Source of the DNA: Anaerolineae bacterium | Lineage (GTDB): Bacteria; Chloroflexota; Anaerolineae; Aggregatilineales; J027 | Reading direction: 5' to 3' | DNA: 64,000 nt | NCBI GenBank assembly: GCA_019913005.1 | Contig: JAIOHL010000169.1 | Coordinates: forward strand, 1-64,000 | Shown here: one piece after another, positions 36,202 through 46,500 of the stretch | How positions within the stretch are numbered: the stretch's first letter is position 1 | How the letters are laid out: every line of letters begins with the position of its first letter | Notes under the pieces: model-generated | The model's input: only the letters and a program-made list of their open reading frames with translations | Told to the model about the DNA's origin: nothing | The model's database searches: none | Position numbers and translations under genes: made by a program

Positions 36202-38772
36202 ATGGAAACATTATTAAACTACCAAAACATACTTTTTAAATATCTCTCTCCGTATTTTTCTCTCGTTTCATCTTTTCTGCTTTTCGCACTATATATAGTC
36301 GCCTTCTTGATCGGTCTATACGCCCTATATCAGCTAATCAGGCTGTATCTGACCCTCAAACAAGCTAGTACTGAACACATCTTTTTAGAGCTGCAACCCC
36401 TTAAAACCACTGAACTCTCACCATATACCACCGAGCAACTCTTCACTGTACTTCATGGTCTATCGCGCCAGCAACCTTTCTGGCTAAGATTTTTTAATAT
36501 CTCCAAAAGTTACTCATTTGAAATAGTCTCGACCAAAGAAAACGGCATTACCTATCTAGTTAGAGTACCCACTGATGATTCAGAACTTGTGAGAAAAACT
36601 CTTTTGTCATATTTGCCAGGCCTTAATGTTAAAGAAGCACACGATTATCTAAAAAAATTGGGGCATCACAAAATAATCACTAGCTACAAGCTAGCCCGTC
36701 ACTTTGCCTATCCGCTAAATCACCAGGAGGCGTTAGACAAGCACGATCCGATTGCCTATTTAACTGGTAGTATGACTAAGTTATCAGATGACGATCTAAT
36801 CTCTTTTCAGTTAGTCCTATCACCCCTAACTAAATCTCAAATACCGGCAATAAGTAGAATTTCGGGAATGATCTACTCAGGCAAAAGCTTGGTAAGAAAT
36901 ATTGAAGGAGAGGGTTTTGGGTTATTTAGTTCGTTGTTCTTTTTTGGGATGAGGATTCTACTTCTGCCAATCGGGTTACTTGTTTTTATCTTTAGCAACG
37001 GCAGAGAGGGGCCGTGGCTTGCTCTTGCTCCTGTAAAAGATCAAAAGACTCCTAGTCCATATCAATCAGAACTAGAAAAGCTTATTAAGCACAAGCTCGA
37101 CCAGCAGCTTTTTAGAGGATCGTTGAGACTACTAGTAGCAAGTAACAATAAAAGTGAGCTATACAAAAGGATTCGTGGGTTTAACTCAGCCTTATCCTCA
37201 TTAACTAACGCTAACTACCAATCGCTTATGCCGTTCTTGCGTCTCAAGAGCCAACACTTACAAAACCTCAAACAATGGCTGTTTGAAAAGAGACTACTTT
37301 ACCCGTTTTCGACAACTATTCTATCTTCTACCGAAGTTTCTGACTTGTACCACTTGCCATATACCTCAACAACCAAGACCGAGGATTTAACCAAACAACA
37401 AAGTAAGGAGCTACCCGCACCACTAGCATTAAAGAAAACTAGTTTTTTGGACGTGATCTTTGCTGAGAATCATTACGGCGGGAATATAACTCCTATTGGA
37501 CTAGTCAAGGATGAGCGTCGAAGGCATGTGTATATTCTAGGAGCAACTGGGACTGGCAAGTCCACCATGCTTTTGTCCATGCTCAAGCAAGACATTGAGA
37601 ACAACAAAGGAATTTGCTTGATTGATCCGCATGGTGATCTAACTGAGCAAGTCTTATCAGTTATCCCAAGAGACAGGATCAAGGATATTGTTTACTTTAA
37701 CCCAGATGACATTGGTTACCCGATGGGAATAAATTTATTGGAGTTAACCCCAGGACTGACAGGTGACGAAGCTATTCGAGAAAAAGAGTTTATCGCAGAG
37801 AGCATTATCTCGGTTTTTCACAAGATCTATACGGACAAATACTCCGGCCCCAGGATGGAATATATTCTACGTAACACCATTCACACCGCCTTTACTGTAC
37901 CCGGAACAACCCTGTTTACTGTCTATAAACTCCTTATTAATACCAAGTATCGAAAATCAGTGATCAAAGGATTAACTGACGAGAACCTACTGGACTTTTG
38001 GAAGTACGAGTTTGCCAAGGCTGGCGATTACCAAAAAGTCAAAATGATCTCACCCATTACCAATAAGATTGGCCGTTTCCTGTTTTCTCCCACTGCTAAG
38101 CGGATCTTAGAACAATCCAAGTCTACAGTTGATTTTGACTCAGTATTAAATGACGGCAAGATTCTTTTGTGCAATCTCTCAAAGGGTAAGATTGGAGAGG
38201 ACAACTCCAGTGTCTTTGGAGTACTTTTAATGGCTAAGATTCAACTGGCAGCTCTAAAGAGAGCAAGAATGAAGGAGCAAGACCGCAAGGATTTCTATTT
38301 GTATGTTGATGAGTTTCAAAACTTTGCCACCCCTGCCTTTGCCCAGATCCTCTCAGAAGCTAGAAAGTATCGGCTCAATGCCATCCTTGCCCATCAGACC
38401 ACCTCACAGATTGAAGACAATTCCCTCGTTAATGTAACTCTAGCCAATACAGGCACAGTCATTTGCTTTAGAACCGCTAACCCAGAAGATGAAAAGGTTA
38501 TCCTTCCTCAATTTAGGCCGTATGTAGAACTAGGAGAGATCGCCAGCCTTCCTTCGTACCATTTTTATATGCGCCTGGGGGCACTTAACCCACAAGATCC
38601 ATTCTCAGGAGTGACTACTCCAGTACAAATTGAGTACAGCAAGAATAGGGTCGATCAGATTATCGAATCGTCACGAAAGCTGTATTCAAAAAAGTTTGTT
38701 GAGGGTGCTACAAAGACAGTAAAAAAGCAGGAAACTAAGACATTTAGTAAGACAAATTCCCTGTTACCCTGA
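36202..38772 (+). CDS. Membrane-anchored TraD/VirD4-like coupling ATPase of the nested element
   Basis: 856 residues. N-terminal membrane segments lie at about 18-47 and 237-258, and between and after them is a region typical of conjugative coupling proteins of this type. Walker A is GATGTGKS at 447-454, and Walker B is YLYVDEFQNFATPAF. NLSKGKIGEDNSSVFG and AHQTTSQIEDNSL are shared with the outer copies. It probably feeds DNA to the type IV secretion pore encoded at 51-56 kb. The Lys-rich C terminus may contact DNA or partners. A tatact at 36166-36171 may be its -10. Confidence 0.9.
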   Translation: METLLNYQNILFKYLSPYFSLVSSFLLFALYIVAFLIGLYALYQLIRLYLTLKQASTEHIFLELQPLKTTELSPYTTEQLFTVLHGLSRQQPFWLRFFNISKSYSFEIVSTKENGITYLVRVPTDDSELVRKTLLSYLPGLNVKEAHDYLKKLGHHKIITSYKLARHFAYPLNHQEALDKHDPIAYLTGSMTKLSDDDLISFQLVLSPLTKSQIPAISRISGMIYSGKSLVRNIEGEGFGLFSSLFFFGMRILLLPIGLLVFIFSNGREGPWLALAPVKDQKTPSPYQSELEKLIKHKLDQQLFRGSLRLLVASNNKSELYKRIRGFNSALSSLTNANYQSLMPFLRLKSQHLQNLKQWLFEKRLLYPFSTTILSSTEVSDLYHLPYTSTTKTEDLTKQQSKELPAPLALKKTSFLDVIFAENHYGGNITPIGLVKDERRRHVYILGATGTGKSTMLLSMLKQDIENNKGICLIDPHGDLTEQVLSVIPRDRIKDIVYFNPDDIGYPMGINLLELTPGLTGDEAIREKEFIAESIISVFHKIYTDKYSGPRMEYILRNTIHTAFTVPGTTLFTVYKLLINTKYRKSVIKGLTDENLLDFWKYEFAKAGDYQKVKMISPITNKIGRFLFSPTAKRILEQSKSTVDFDSVLNDGKILLCNLSKGKIGEDNSSVFGVLLMAKIQLAALKRARMKEQDRKDFYLYVDEFQNFATPAFAQILSEARKYRLNAILAHQTTSQIEDNSLVNVTLANTGTVICFRTANPEDEKVILPQFRPYVELGEIASLPSYHFYMRLGALNPQDPFSGVTTPVQIEYSKNRVDQIIESSRKLYSKKFVEGATKTVKKQETKTFSKTNSLLP

Positions 38773-38873
38773 TTACCTACCGGTAGGAAATGAATAATTT
38801 TAATTTAGATTGATAATACGGCCTTTTATATTTTTCTTTTACCCTCTTATTCCTTATAAATAAGGGAGAGGAA

Positions 38874-39680
38874 GTGATACAATCACTTCAAGCTGCCCAA
38901 ACTACTATGGACAGTACTAAATTACCAACAGCTCAAATAGACATCATCCGCTACCTTTATCGTTTTCGTTTCCTTACTAGTCACCAATTATCTAACCTTC
39001 TTAATCACAAAACTATCCGACTTACTAACTACCACCTGCAAAACCTTTCATCTCAAAACTATATCGGCAAACACTACTCCCGTTCTCTGTCACTAGCTAA
39101 CCAACCAGCTACCTACTTCTTGTCATCGGGGAGTATTAAGCTCTTACAAAGTCTGGAGAAGATCGACAAGCGGGCACTCAGAAGAATCTATCGGGAAAAA
39201 GTACGCTCTCAAGCCTTTATTGACCGCTCATTATTTATGGCTAACTACTTTCTCTTTTTACGGGATGAGTCCAAGAAAACTAACCATACCCTCCACTTTT
39301 TTACTAAAACCGATCTCCTGGCTCACCCTTATGTCATTCACCCCCTGCCAGATGCCTATTTTGCTAGAGTTGGCAAAGATGATGAGACTAAACGTTATTT
39401 TGTCGAGCTGGTAGACGATAACTCCCCAAGATTTGCCCTCAGGCGAAGAATTGAGCAGTACGATGAATATATCGAGGATGGCAAGTTTAAAGAGGTGACA
39501 AATCATCCGTTCCCCAAAATCCTTTTTATCTGCTCAGGCTATGCCAGTTTAATTTATCTCAAAAAACACCTCGAGCGGATATATAACGAAACCTCGCTGG
39601 ATGAAACAGAAATATACCTAGCTACCCAAGAAGAGGCTTTTGAGGGTAAATGGGAACAAGTAACGGCTGAGGATGAATAA
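38874..39680 (+). CDS. Replication-relaxation family protein of the nested element
   Basis: 268 residues from a GTG preceded by ggagagg; an internal ATG at 38907 is possible. The N-terminal winged-helix part (IDIIRYLYRFRFLTSHQLSNLL) and the later VELVDDNSPRFALRRRIEQYDEYIE plus KILFICSGYASLIYLKKHL match the Replic_Relax family, found on plasmids and ICEs and thought to act in replication or DNA processing. It directly follows the coupling ATPase. The outer element holds a homologous pairing at 57.4-60.8 kb. It is the best visible candidate for the DNA-processing factor because no MOB relaxase is seen. Confidence 0.8.
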   Translation: MIQSLQAAQTTMDSTKLPTAQIDIIRYLYRFRFLTSHQLSNLLNHKTIRLTNYHLQNLSSQNYIGKHYSRSLSLANQPATYFLSSGSIKLLQSLEKIDKRALRRIYREKVRSQAFIDRSLFMANYFLFLRDESKKTNHTLHFFTKTDLLAHPYVIHPLPDAYFARVGKDDETKRYFVELVDDNSPRFALRRRIEQYDEYIEDGKFKEVTNHPFPKILFICSGYASLIYLKKHLERIYNETSLDETEIYLATQEEAFEGKWEQVTAEDE

Positions 39681-39681
39681 A

Positions 39682-40179
39682 TTAAGGCATGAAAAAATAG
39701 TTGTACTCATCGTAGGAGAAATGACTATCTGGTTTATTGAGAAGTTTATCAGCTAACTCCCAAGCGTTCATATCTTCTGAAATTCGGTACTCTGCATTTT
39801 GGTCAATAGTGCCATTTAAACCAACCTTGATAGCTATATCACTTGGTGTAGTGTCTTTTGTATGTTCGAGGGCATAAAGAAAAGCTTTTTCATCCCGTAT
39901 AAAACCATAATGAAAAAGATTGCCGGTTAATCCTTGCAGGGTGACATTAGTATTAATTCTTAAATCAATAGTGCCGTCCACTCCAGGCTTATTTCTTATG
40001 ACAGAAGCTTCCTCTGGAGGCATATGTAGTCGCTCAACAAAATAATCCTCGACCTTTTTGGCAGATTCCCAGTCTCTACCGGGAGCTTTGAAATTTTCTG
40101 CATTCGGTTTGGAGAAATACCAATATCCACCGCCAATTAACAATAAAAGCACGACCAATAAGCTTACTTTTTTGATCAT
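39682..40179 (-). CDS. Anchored MltG-N-like protein without catalytic domain
   Basis: 165 residues from the ATG at 40179 (MIKKVSLLVVLLLLIGGGYWYF, a membrane anchor). The extracellular part has two copies of a LysM-like pattern resembling the N-terminal region of the transglycosylase MltG: residues with LRINTNVTLQGLTGNLFHYGFI and IKVGLNGTIDQNAEYRI around AWELADKLL. The MltG catalytic domain is absent. A cell-wall-associated role is plausible; assignment is tentative. It lies 16 bases after the DUF2958 gene on the same strand. Confidence 0.5.
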   Translation of the reverse strand: MIKKVSLLVVLLLLIGGGYWYFSKPNAENFKAPGRDWESAKKVEDYFVERLHMPPEEASVIRNKPGVDGTIDLRINTNVTLQGLTGNLFHYGFIRDEKAFLYALEHTKDTTPSDIAIKVGLNGTIDQNAEYRISEDMNAWELADKLLNKPDSHFSYDEYNYFFMP

Positions 40180-40195
40180 GCTTTTATTATAACCT

Positions 40196-40510
40196 TTACA
40201 ATTTGGCTTTTGGGGCAACTTCGCTGATTCTTCTTTCTCCAAAATACAGATCACGCTCGATCCCTAAACCAAACCTGCCTTTGTAACTTTCTAACTCTGC
40301 CAGGGAGAAATATCCCCACTCGTCGTTATGATCGCCAAAGATTGAGACAAAACCAAAGAACTCCTTTGACTCTGGGTCGTACTCAGTGGCGTACCAAGTA
40401 CCTACCCCCGTTGGGTTAAAAAACTTGGCAATCACCAAGGGATCAGCTGACTCTTCTTGTCTGCCCACTTCAGCAAACCTTTTTAAGAGTGCTTGAGTTA
40501 AAAGCCTCAT
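40196..40510 (-). CDS. DUF2958 protein
   Basis: 104 residues. LVIAKFFNPTGVGTWYATEYDP, FFGFVSIFGDHNDEWGYFSLAELES and FGLGIERDLYFG are the signature of DUF2958, a small family common on plasmids, phages and ICEs, with no known function. It reads away from the DGR genes and probably shares a transcript with the MltG-N-like gene. Confidence 0.85.
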   Translation of the reverse strand: MRLLTQALLKRFAEVGRQEESADPLVIAKFFNPTGVGTWYATEYDPESKEFFGFVSIFGDHNDEWGYFSLAELESYKGRFGLGIERDLYFGERRISEVAPKAKL

Positions 40511-40705
40511 ATTTTTTACCTTTCTTGCTTCCCGGGCAAATAATATTTAGGAAGCATGCCCATGCTTCCATATCTGGAGAAATTACAAGCGGGGTGAGTT
40601 TTGCAAGGGCAAGCTTTAGCGCAGTTCATCTCGACCCTTGCCAAACGAGGGGTAAGACCCCTAAAAATCCCTGACGAAATGTCCTTAATTTGCCATAATA
40701 AAGGC

Positions 40706-41044
40706 ATGGAAAAATTTATCTTGCACCAGAAAACTTATGACTTTATTCTCTGGCTTTACCCAATTATTAATCGTTTACCCAAAAATCACCGACTGATCTT
40801 AGGCAAGAAATTAGAGGAAGAGGGGCTAAATCTACTAGTCAATTTGATTAATGCTAATAATTTGAGAGGTGAACAAAGGCGCTCTTATCAACAAACTAGT
40901 TCAAATGGGTTAGATTTACTACGCATTTTGCTGCGACTGACTAAAGATTTACACCTGATGAGCGTTAAGCAATATATGTTTGGGACGGAAAAACTCAATG
41001 AAATAGGCAGAATGCTGAATTGCTGGATGGGAAGAACCAAGTAA
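40706..41044 (+). CDS. avd: DGR accessory variability determinant (Avd)
   Basis: 112 residues from the ATG at 40706, the typical size; upstream in-frame starts exist at 40679 and 40601 but would extend it past the family's length. The opening LHQKTYDFILWLYPIINRLPKNHRLILGKKLEE is the classical Avd helix, and the rest is an all-helical chain expected to form a pentameric four-helix bundle. Avd binds the reverse transcriptase and template RNA and is needed for mutagenic homing. The order avd-TR-RT is as in the Bordetella phage DGR. It ends 41 bases before the TR. Confidence 0.92.
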   Translation: MEKFILHQKTYDFILWLYPIINRLPKNHRLILGKKLEEEGLNLLVNLINANNLRGEQRRSYQQTSSNGLDLLRILLRLTKDLHLMSVKQYMFGTEKLNEIGRMLNCWMGRTK

Positions 41045-41084
41045 CTGTATCATTATGCATGGGGAAAATTAGCAAAACGCAGCT

Positions 41085-41202
41085 TGCCTTTCTCCGCGGC
41101 GGTAATTGGAATAATACGTCCAACGCCGGGGCGTTCGCTCTGAATCTGAATAATACACCTTCAAATCAGAACAACAATATTGGGTTTCGCTGCGCCAGCG
41201 AT
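41085..41202 (+). ncRNA. DGR template repeat (TR), part of the template RNA
   Basis: 118 bases that align without gaps to the VR at 44635-44752. Of 18 differences, 17 fall on adenines of TR (41105, 41110, 41111, 41113, 41114, 41144, 41149, 41150, 41152, 41157, 41163-41165, 41170, 41174, 41177, 41179), 17 of about 28 adenines from 41101 to 41180; the other is C/T at 41199. Most sites are AAC/AAT codons in the VR frame. The GC-rich invariant end (41180-41198) is the likely initiation-of-mutagenic-homing region. A bulged stem follows at about 41210-41237. The rest of 41045-41441 holds no gene. Confidence 0.97.
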
Positions 41203-41441
41203 TCGACTTGCGCCACCTTTAGTACCCTAAGTGGACGCCAGAACGAGCGGTAGATGTTCACGGATGTCTATCCAGGGTTTTTAATAAGGATCACAGCGAT
41301 TTTCTCCCTCCCGTTTGTGGGAAAACATGATGCCCGTATTTTTACCATTCTCCTTTGGCGGATGGTAAAGTAAATAGGTACTTAAAAACAAAGGGTACGA
41401 GAGGCAAGCCCTGCGAAAGCAGGGTTTGTCGTTTGAGAATC

Positions 41442-42527
41442 ATGTTTAATGACATATGCAAGCTAGAAAATCTATATCTTGCTTTTAAAAAAGCACAACT
41501 TGATAACCACTACAAGCGGAAAGTGTGTGTCTTTGCCTTTCGCCTTGAAGAGAATATCAACCGGCTTAACTGGGAACTACTTAACAATCGCTATACTCCC
41601 CAGCCCTATACTTACTTTGTAGTCCATGAACCAAAACCAAGAGATATCGCCGCTCCAGCGTTTCGTGACAGAGTGTTACAACATTCGCTAGTAGCCAGAA
41701 TCCAGCCACTTTTTGAAAAACAGTTTATCTATGACGCCTACGCTTGCCGAGTTGATAAAGGCACTCATCTTGGGGCCTACCGACTCAAAAAATTTCTCAT
41801 GGCAGCAAGATGTATTTATGGCCCTACTACGCCTATCTACTCTTTGCAGTGTGACATCAGAAAGTTTTTCCAAAGTATCGCTTGGGATAAGCTACTTACC
41901 ATCATCAACCAAACCATTACTTGCCCTAAAACCAGAGATTTAATCGAGAAAATCATCACCACTCATAACGGCAACGAAAGAAACTCACCCGTCAAGAAAG
42001 AGCAACTATCCCTATTTGATGATAGGGCGACTTTTCAAGCTCCAGGTATCAATATTGAGAAACGGGTTGGACTACCCATCGGCAATCTGACTAGTCAATT
42101 ATTTGCCAATATATATCTTAATGAGCTGGATCACTTTATGAAAGACAGGCTAAGACTCAAATGGTATGGCAGATACATGGATGATTTTTATGTTTTACAT
42201 CAAGACAAGGCATATCTTAAAGATCTTGTTACTACAGTCGATGATTTTTTACAGCACAACTTGGAGTTATCCCTTCATCCGAAAAAGCTTAATATTGCCG
42301 ACACTAAGAATGGAGTACCATTTGTCGGGTACCGTGTCTTTTATGACCATATTCTGGTGCGAGGCAACACTCTCTTGAGAATGGAGAGAAATTGGCGCAA
42401 GAAGCAAAAACAAGTTAAAAATGGCATGATTGAACCTCATAAACTGGAAGAAAGTAAAGCCGCCATCATCGGCCATTTATCTCATGCCAATACCTATGGG
42501 CTAAGTAAATGCCTATTTGAGCACTAA
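41442..42527 (+). CDS. DGR reverse transcriptase
   Basis: 361 residues from the ATG at 41442, where homology begins; the frame is open from 41355. The catalytic YMDD is at 245-248, and the DGR-type motif in GLPIGNLTSQ is at 210-219. IPxRDRVLQHSL-type motif 1/2 appears as PAFRDRVLQHSLVARI, and the C-terminal thumb contains FVGYRVF. Length agrees with DGR enzymes and no maturase or integrase domain is attached. It copies the TR RNA with adenine-specific errors, and the cDNA replaces the VR. Confidence 0.96.
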   Translation: MFNDICKLENLYLAFKKAQLDNHYKRKVCVFAFRLEENINRLNWELLNNRYTPQPYTYFVVHEPKPRDIAAPAFRDRVLQHSLVARIQPLFEKQFIYDAYACRVDKGTHLGAYRLKKFLMAARCIYGPTTPIYSLQCDIRKFFQSIAWDKLLTIINQTITCPKTRDLIEKIITTHNGNERNSPVKKEQLSLFDDRATFQAPGINIEKRVGLPIGNLTSQLFANIYLNELDHFMKDRLRLKWYGRYMDDFYVLHQDKAYLKDLVTTVDDFLQHNLELSLHPKKLNIADTKNGVPFVGYRVFYDHILVRGNTLLRMERNWRKKQKQVKNGMIEPHKLEESKAAIIGHLSHANTYGLSKCLFEH

Positions 42528-42583
42528 TTGTAAACAGGCGCTCTTGCGAACCATCATTAATTAATCTAGTATTAAGATAAGGC

Positions 42584-42725
42584 AAATTGGAAGCCAATTT
42601 TGTGGTTGTTATTGGAATTCAAGAATACATGAATAAACCAGATCAAATTACTACTAAAAATGAAGCGTCCGATAGAATCGGACAGTTGAAATTTGGGTGT
42701 TGTGAGGTGGTGACATTTTGTCACC
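42584..42725. other. Three perfect 7-bp hairpins between RT and KilA-N genes
   Basis: Perfect stems with three-base loops occur at 42584-42600 (aaattgg-aag-ccaattt), 42667-42683 (gtccgat-aga-atcggac) and 42709-42725 (ggtgaca-ttt-tgtcacc). The first, followed by ttg, could terminate the RT transcript; the last ends just 9 bases before the KilA-N start and may control its translation or bind a regulator. Confidence 0.65.
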
Positions 42726-42734
42726 GATTGAAAT

Positions 42735-43559
42735 ATGAATAAATTAAAGCAAAGCAACAAAATTATCGTGCAAGGAATAGAGATTGCTACCTTTAGCAAT
42801 CATGAAAATGACTTTATTTCCTTGACGGATATGCTAAAGGCAAAAGATGGTGAATTTTTCATCTCTGACTGGCTGCGAAACAGAAATACGATTGAGTTCT
42901 TGGGAGTTTGGGAAAGTGTTCATAATCTCAGTTTTAATTATGGCGAATTTGCCACAATTAAGAGTCAGGCTGGACTTAATAGCTATAAACTTAGTGTGAA
43001 AGAATGGGTTGAAAAGACTAATGCCATTGGTTTGACTGCCAAGACTGGTCGTTATGGGGGCACCTATGCTCACAAGGACATTGCCTTTGAGTTTGGAATG
43101 TGGATAAACCCTGAATTTAAAGTTTATTTAATTAAGGAATTTCAACGCTTAAAGGATGAAGAAAATCGTCGGCTAGCTTTAGGTTGGGATATCAAGCGAA
43201 CTTTGACTAAGATTAACTACAGAATTCATACAGATGCAGTGCGAGATCACTTAATCCCCCTCAATTTATCCAAAAAGCAGACTAACAATGTTTATGCAAG
43301 TGAGGCCGATGTACTGAATATGGCTCTTTTTGGTCAGACAGCCAAGGAGTGGCGCAACGAAAACCCCCACAAAAAAGGCAACATTCGCGACCATGCAGAT
43401 GTGACTCAGCTAGTGGTGTTGGCTAATCTGGAAGGCATGAACGCCGAGCTAATTCGTTTGGATATGCCGCAATCAAAAAGACTAGTTCAACTTAATCAAG
43501 TTGCAATCAATCAGATGAAGTCCTTAGTAGATCACAACAAGACTAAACAACTAACATGA
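42735..43559 (+). CDS. KilA-N domain protein
   Basis: 274 residues. The KilA-N DNA-binding domain covers about 14-115: FISLTDMLKAKDGEFFISDWLRNRNTIEFLG, WVEKTNAIGLTAKTGRYGGTYAHKDIAFEFGMWINPEF. The C-terminal half (TNNVYASEADVLNMALFGQTAKEWR) is the usual companion. Such proteins are phage and mobile-element regulators or antirepressors. It lies inside the DGR cassette, between the reverse transcriptase and the target gene, and its stop overlaps the target start (ATGA), so both are translated together. A role in controlling the target or the element is inference. Confidence 0.85.
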   Translation: MNKLKQSNKIIVQGIEIATFSNHENDFISLTDMLKAKDGEFFISDWLRNRNTIEFLGVWESVHNLSFNYGEFATIKSQAGLNSYKLSVKEWVEKTNAIGLTAKTGRYGGTYAHKDIAFEFGMWINPEFKVYLIKEFQRLKDEENRRLALGWDIKRTLTKINYRIHTDAVRDHLIPLNLSKKQTNNVYASEADVLNMALFGQTAKEWRNENPHKKGNIRDHADVTQLVVLANLEGMNAELIRLDMPQSKRLVQLNQVAINQMKSLVDHNKTKQLT

Positions 43560-46500
43560 AGAAACTACTAAACAGACTCAAAATCTATTTCTTCTCTCCT
43601 CGCTGGCACTTGTCCAGATTTCAACTGAATCTGTTTACGGTGTTTGTTTCCTCAATCGGTCTGGTAACCGGAATTTATCTAGCCCTCTACCAAGTTTTCC
43701 CTAGTGTGTTTGCTCTGAACGACACCAGTAACACCTGGACATTTAGTGTGGGACAAGCGGCTAACTATACTTATGACAGTAACCTAGTTGCAGTAGACGG
43801 CTCCGGGGCACATCCAGTCTCAGGAGTGAACAAGTTCACTAATCCTGACTTTTCCTCAAATAACTCATCCTGGTCAATTACTCCAATCGCAGGTTCTACC
43901 ACTCCTGCCGGGTATATCCCAGTACCAGGTAACAGTACCTATACCTCAGGCGGAGACAACAAAGCCTTCTTAGCCATGGCCTATGAAGCCAAATATGACT
44001 GTACGGCTGATGGCGATGGAGATACCGCAGCAACATGCTCTGCCCCAGCTGATTCTGGAGCAGGACTAGATTATCGTGATCTGACCTTTGACAGCTCCAA
44101 AGTCGTCTCAACGGCTAATGGTGCGCCAATTGTTCACATCACTCAAACTCAAGCCCTTTCTGCTTGTCCTAGTGGCTATCACCTAATCAGTAACGCGGAA
44201 TGGATGACGATTGTGAGAAACGCCGAAACTCAAACCTCAAACTGGGCAAACGGCACGGTTGGTTCCACCGTGGCAGCAGGTGGCGGGATGTTTAGGGGGA
44301 ATGTGGGAGAAGCCACTAGTGTCGGCTACAACGCCTCCACTGACCCAGATTATGGCACTGGTCGTGATACTAAGGCTAAGCTTACCTTATCGAATGGTTC
44401 AGAGATCTGGGATTTATCTGGTAACGTCTGGGATTGGAATAGCGATACGATTACTGGAGCTGACCAGCCCGATGTGTCTGGACAATCCGGTTTTAACTGG
44501 CGAGAGTATACGGCACTGACTGGATACGGCAGTCTTTCCTATGACCTCTTAAGACCCTCTAACAACGCCTACAACGCTGATTACGGGGTGGGTCGGATTT
44601 ATCATGACAGTAATTCTGTCAGCTCGACAGAATATGCCTTTCTCCGCGGCGGTAGTTGGCTTGGTACGTCCAACGCCGGGGCGTTCGCTCTGACTCTGGT
44701 TTATACCCCTTCGGCTCAGTACAGCAGTGTTGGGTTTCGCTGCGCCAGTGATCCAGTAGACCTCTATCACTCTTATTCCTCTTCATTAGGCCGCGGAGCG
44801 GCCGGCGGCGACCAAATTTTTGTGGGGACAATCTCCGACGCTAAAGTCGTGCAGTCGGTAAATGTCGGAGACACTTCTACCTATGATCTCTCCGCTTATG
44901 TCTATGACAACACTGCCGGAAATGTGGGTGGCACAGTCTCATCTTCTATTGCTCAGCTTTATTACAACGGGGCTACAGTCACTACCACTTATGCCGATAT
45001 GGGCAGTGGTTGGTGGAAGCTAACCGGACAGGTCACCGGAGCAGCGGAAGCCCGTAATTACGGGGTGTTAGTGAAATCCAGCAAGACTGTTATCTTAGAC
45101 GACTTTACTCTGTCAAAAAACGGCACTTACAGTGTCTATACCACGCTTGCTTACTCTAACTCCTCGGTCTCATCCTGGGATAGCTTCTGTGAAGGAACTA
45201 TTACCGGCGGAACTTGTAGTGATGATGGCGTGTCAGCCTCAGGTAACGCCAGTGTGGTTTATCAACTCTGTACTGATGATGGCTCAACTTGTGAGTCAGG
45301 AGGAAGTTGGAAGTACTGGGATGGCGGGGCCTGGACAACGGCTAGTAACACTACGACTCATGTTAATACGGCGGCAGAGCTGACCCAGTCAGTGATGCAG
45401 TCCTTGTCGGTCACCTCCCAGAAGATTGCGGTCAAGGCGATTATGAACTTTGGCGGCGCTGATACTCCGGCTATCACTAATCTTAGTGTGGGGTTAACTA
45501 CCGATACTACCGGCCCAACTACTAACGCCTCAGCGATTGCGGCTACTCGCAGTAATGGCGGGACAACTATCTCCAGTAATGACTGGACGAATAATAACGC
45601 CCCCTATTTCTCCTGGACGGCTGGAGCAGATAACGCAGGCGGAGTGGGACTAAAGGGATATTGTTTGTACTTAGGAGCCGATCCAGACGGAGATCCCGCT
45701 ACCAGTAAAGGCATCTTGGGTACCTCACCTGTATCTACGGCCGGTTCGACTTGCCAGTTTATTGTGGCGGGCACGAGTATTGATTTTGCGACCAGTAGCT
45801 ATCGGGGCGGTACCTGGCTGACAACAGGTAGTGACCCCTATTACCTAAATATCAAGGCGATTGATAATGCGGAGAATGTCTATACGGGCAGTAGTGAGCA
45901 GTTCCAGTTTAGATTTGATAACACCCCACCTACCAATGTTTCGTATGTATCCTGTCCTGGAGGAAGCTTTGCCAATGTAGCCGACATGAACTTTAGTTGG
46001 CCAACCAGCGGGGCAACCGCGACAGTGGATGATCACGCTGGCGTGTTAGGCTGGCAGTACCAAATTAACACTACGGGCGGCACCTGGCTGGGGACTACCA
46101 CCGAGGCAACTCTCGGAGTAACTAACTATATTCCGACTTCCGAAACTTCTCGCACCCTGACCGATGCCCAAGATGGAGGAAGTATCTCGACTGGGAGTAA
46201 CATTGTGTATTTCCGCTCAGTTGACCAAGCTGGGAATGTCAGCTCGGATGCGAGTGTGCGTACCTGTAGCTTGGAGTATGGTGGGGCGGCCCCAACCTTT
46301 GGCGGGAGTGACAGCGTGACTGTAGCCCCAAGCTCTTCTACCTCTAATTCTTTTGCACTTTCCTGGTCTGAGGCCAGTGCCACGGTAGGTCAATCTGTCA
46401 CCAACTACTACTACATGGTGAATGTGTCTCCTCCTTCAACCCTCTCCACTCTGACTGGTAATGCGGCAACTTATGTAGATAACGGTACGTCAACTACAGT

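Noticed and set aside
41020-41253. 77-residue ORF across the template repeat
   Set aside because: It is open only because the TR copies a coding segment of the target. It overlaps the avd end, has no ribosome site, and TR functions as RNA.
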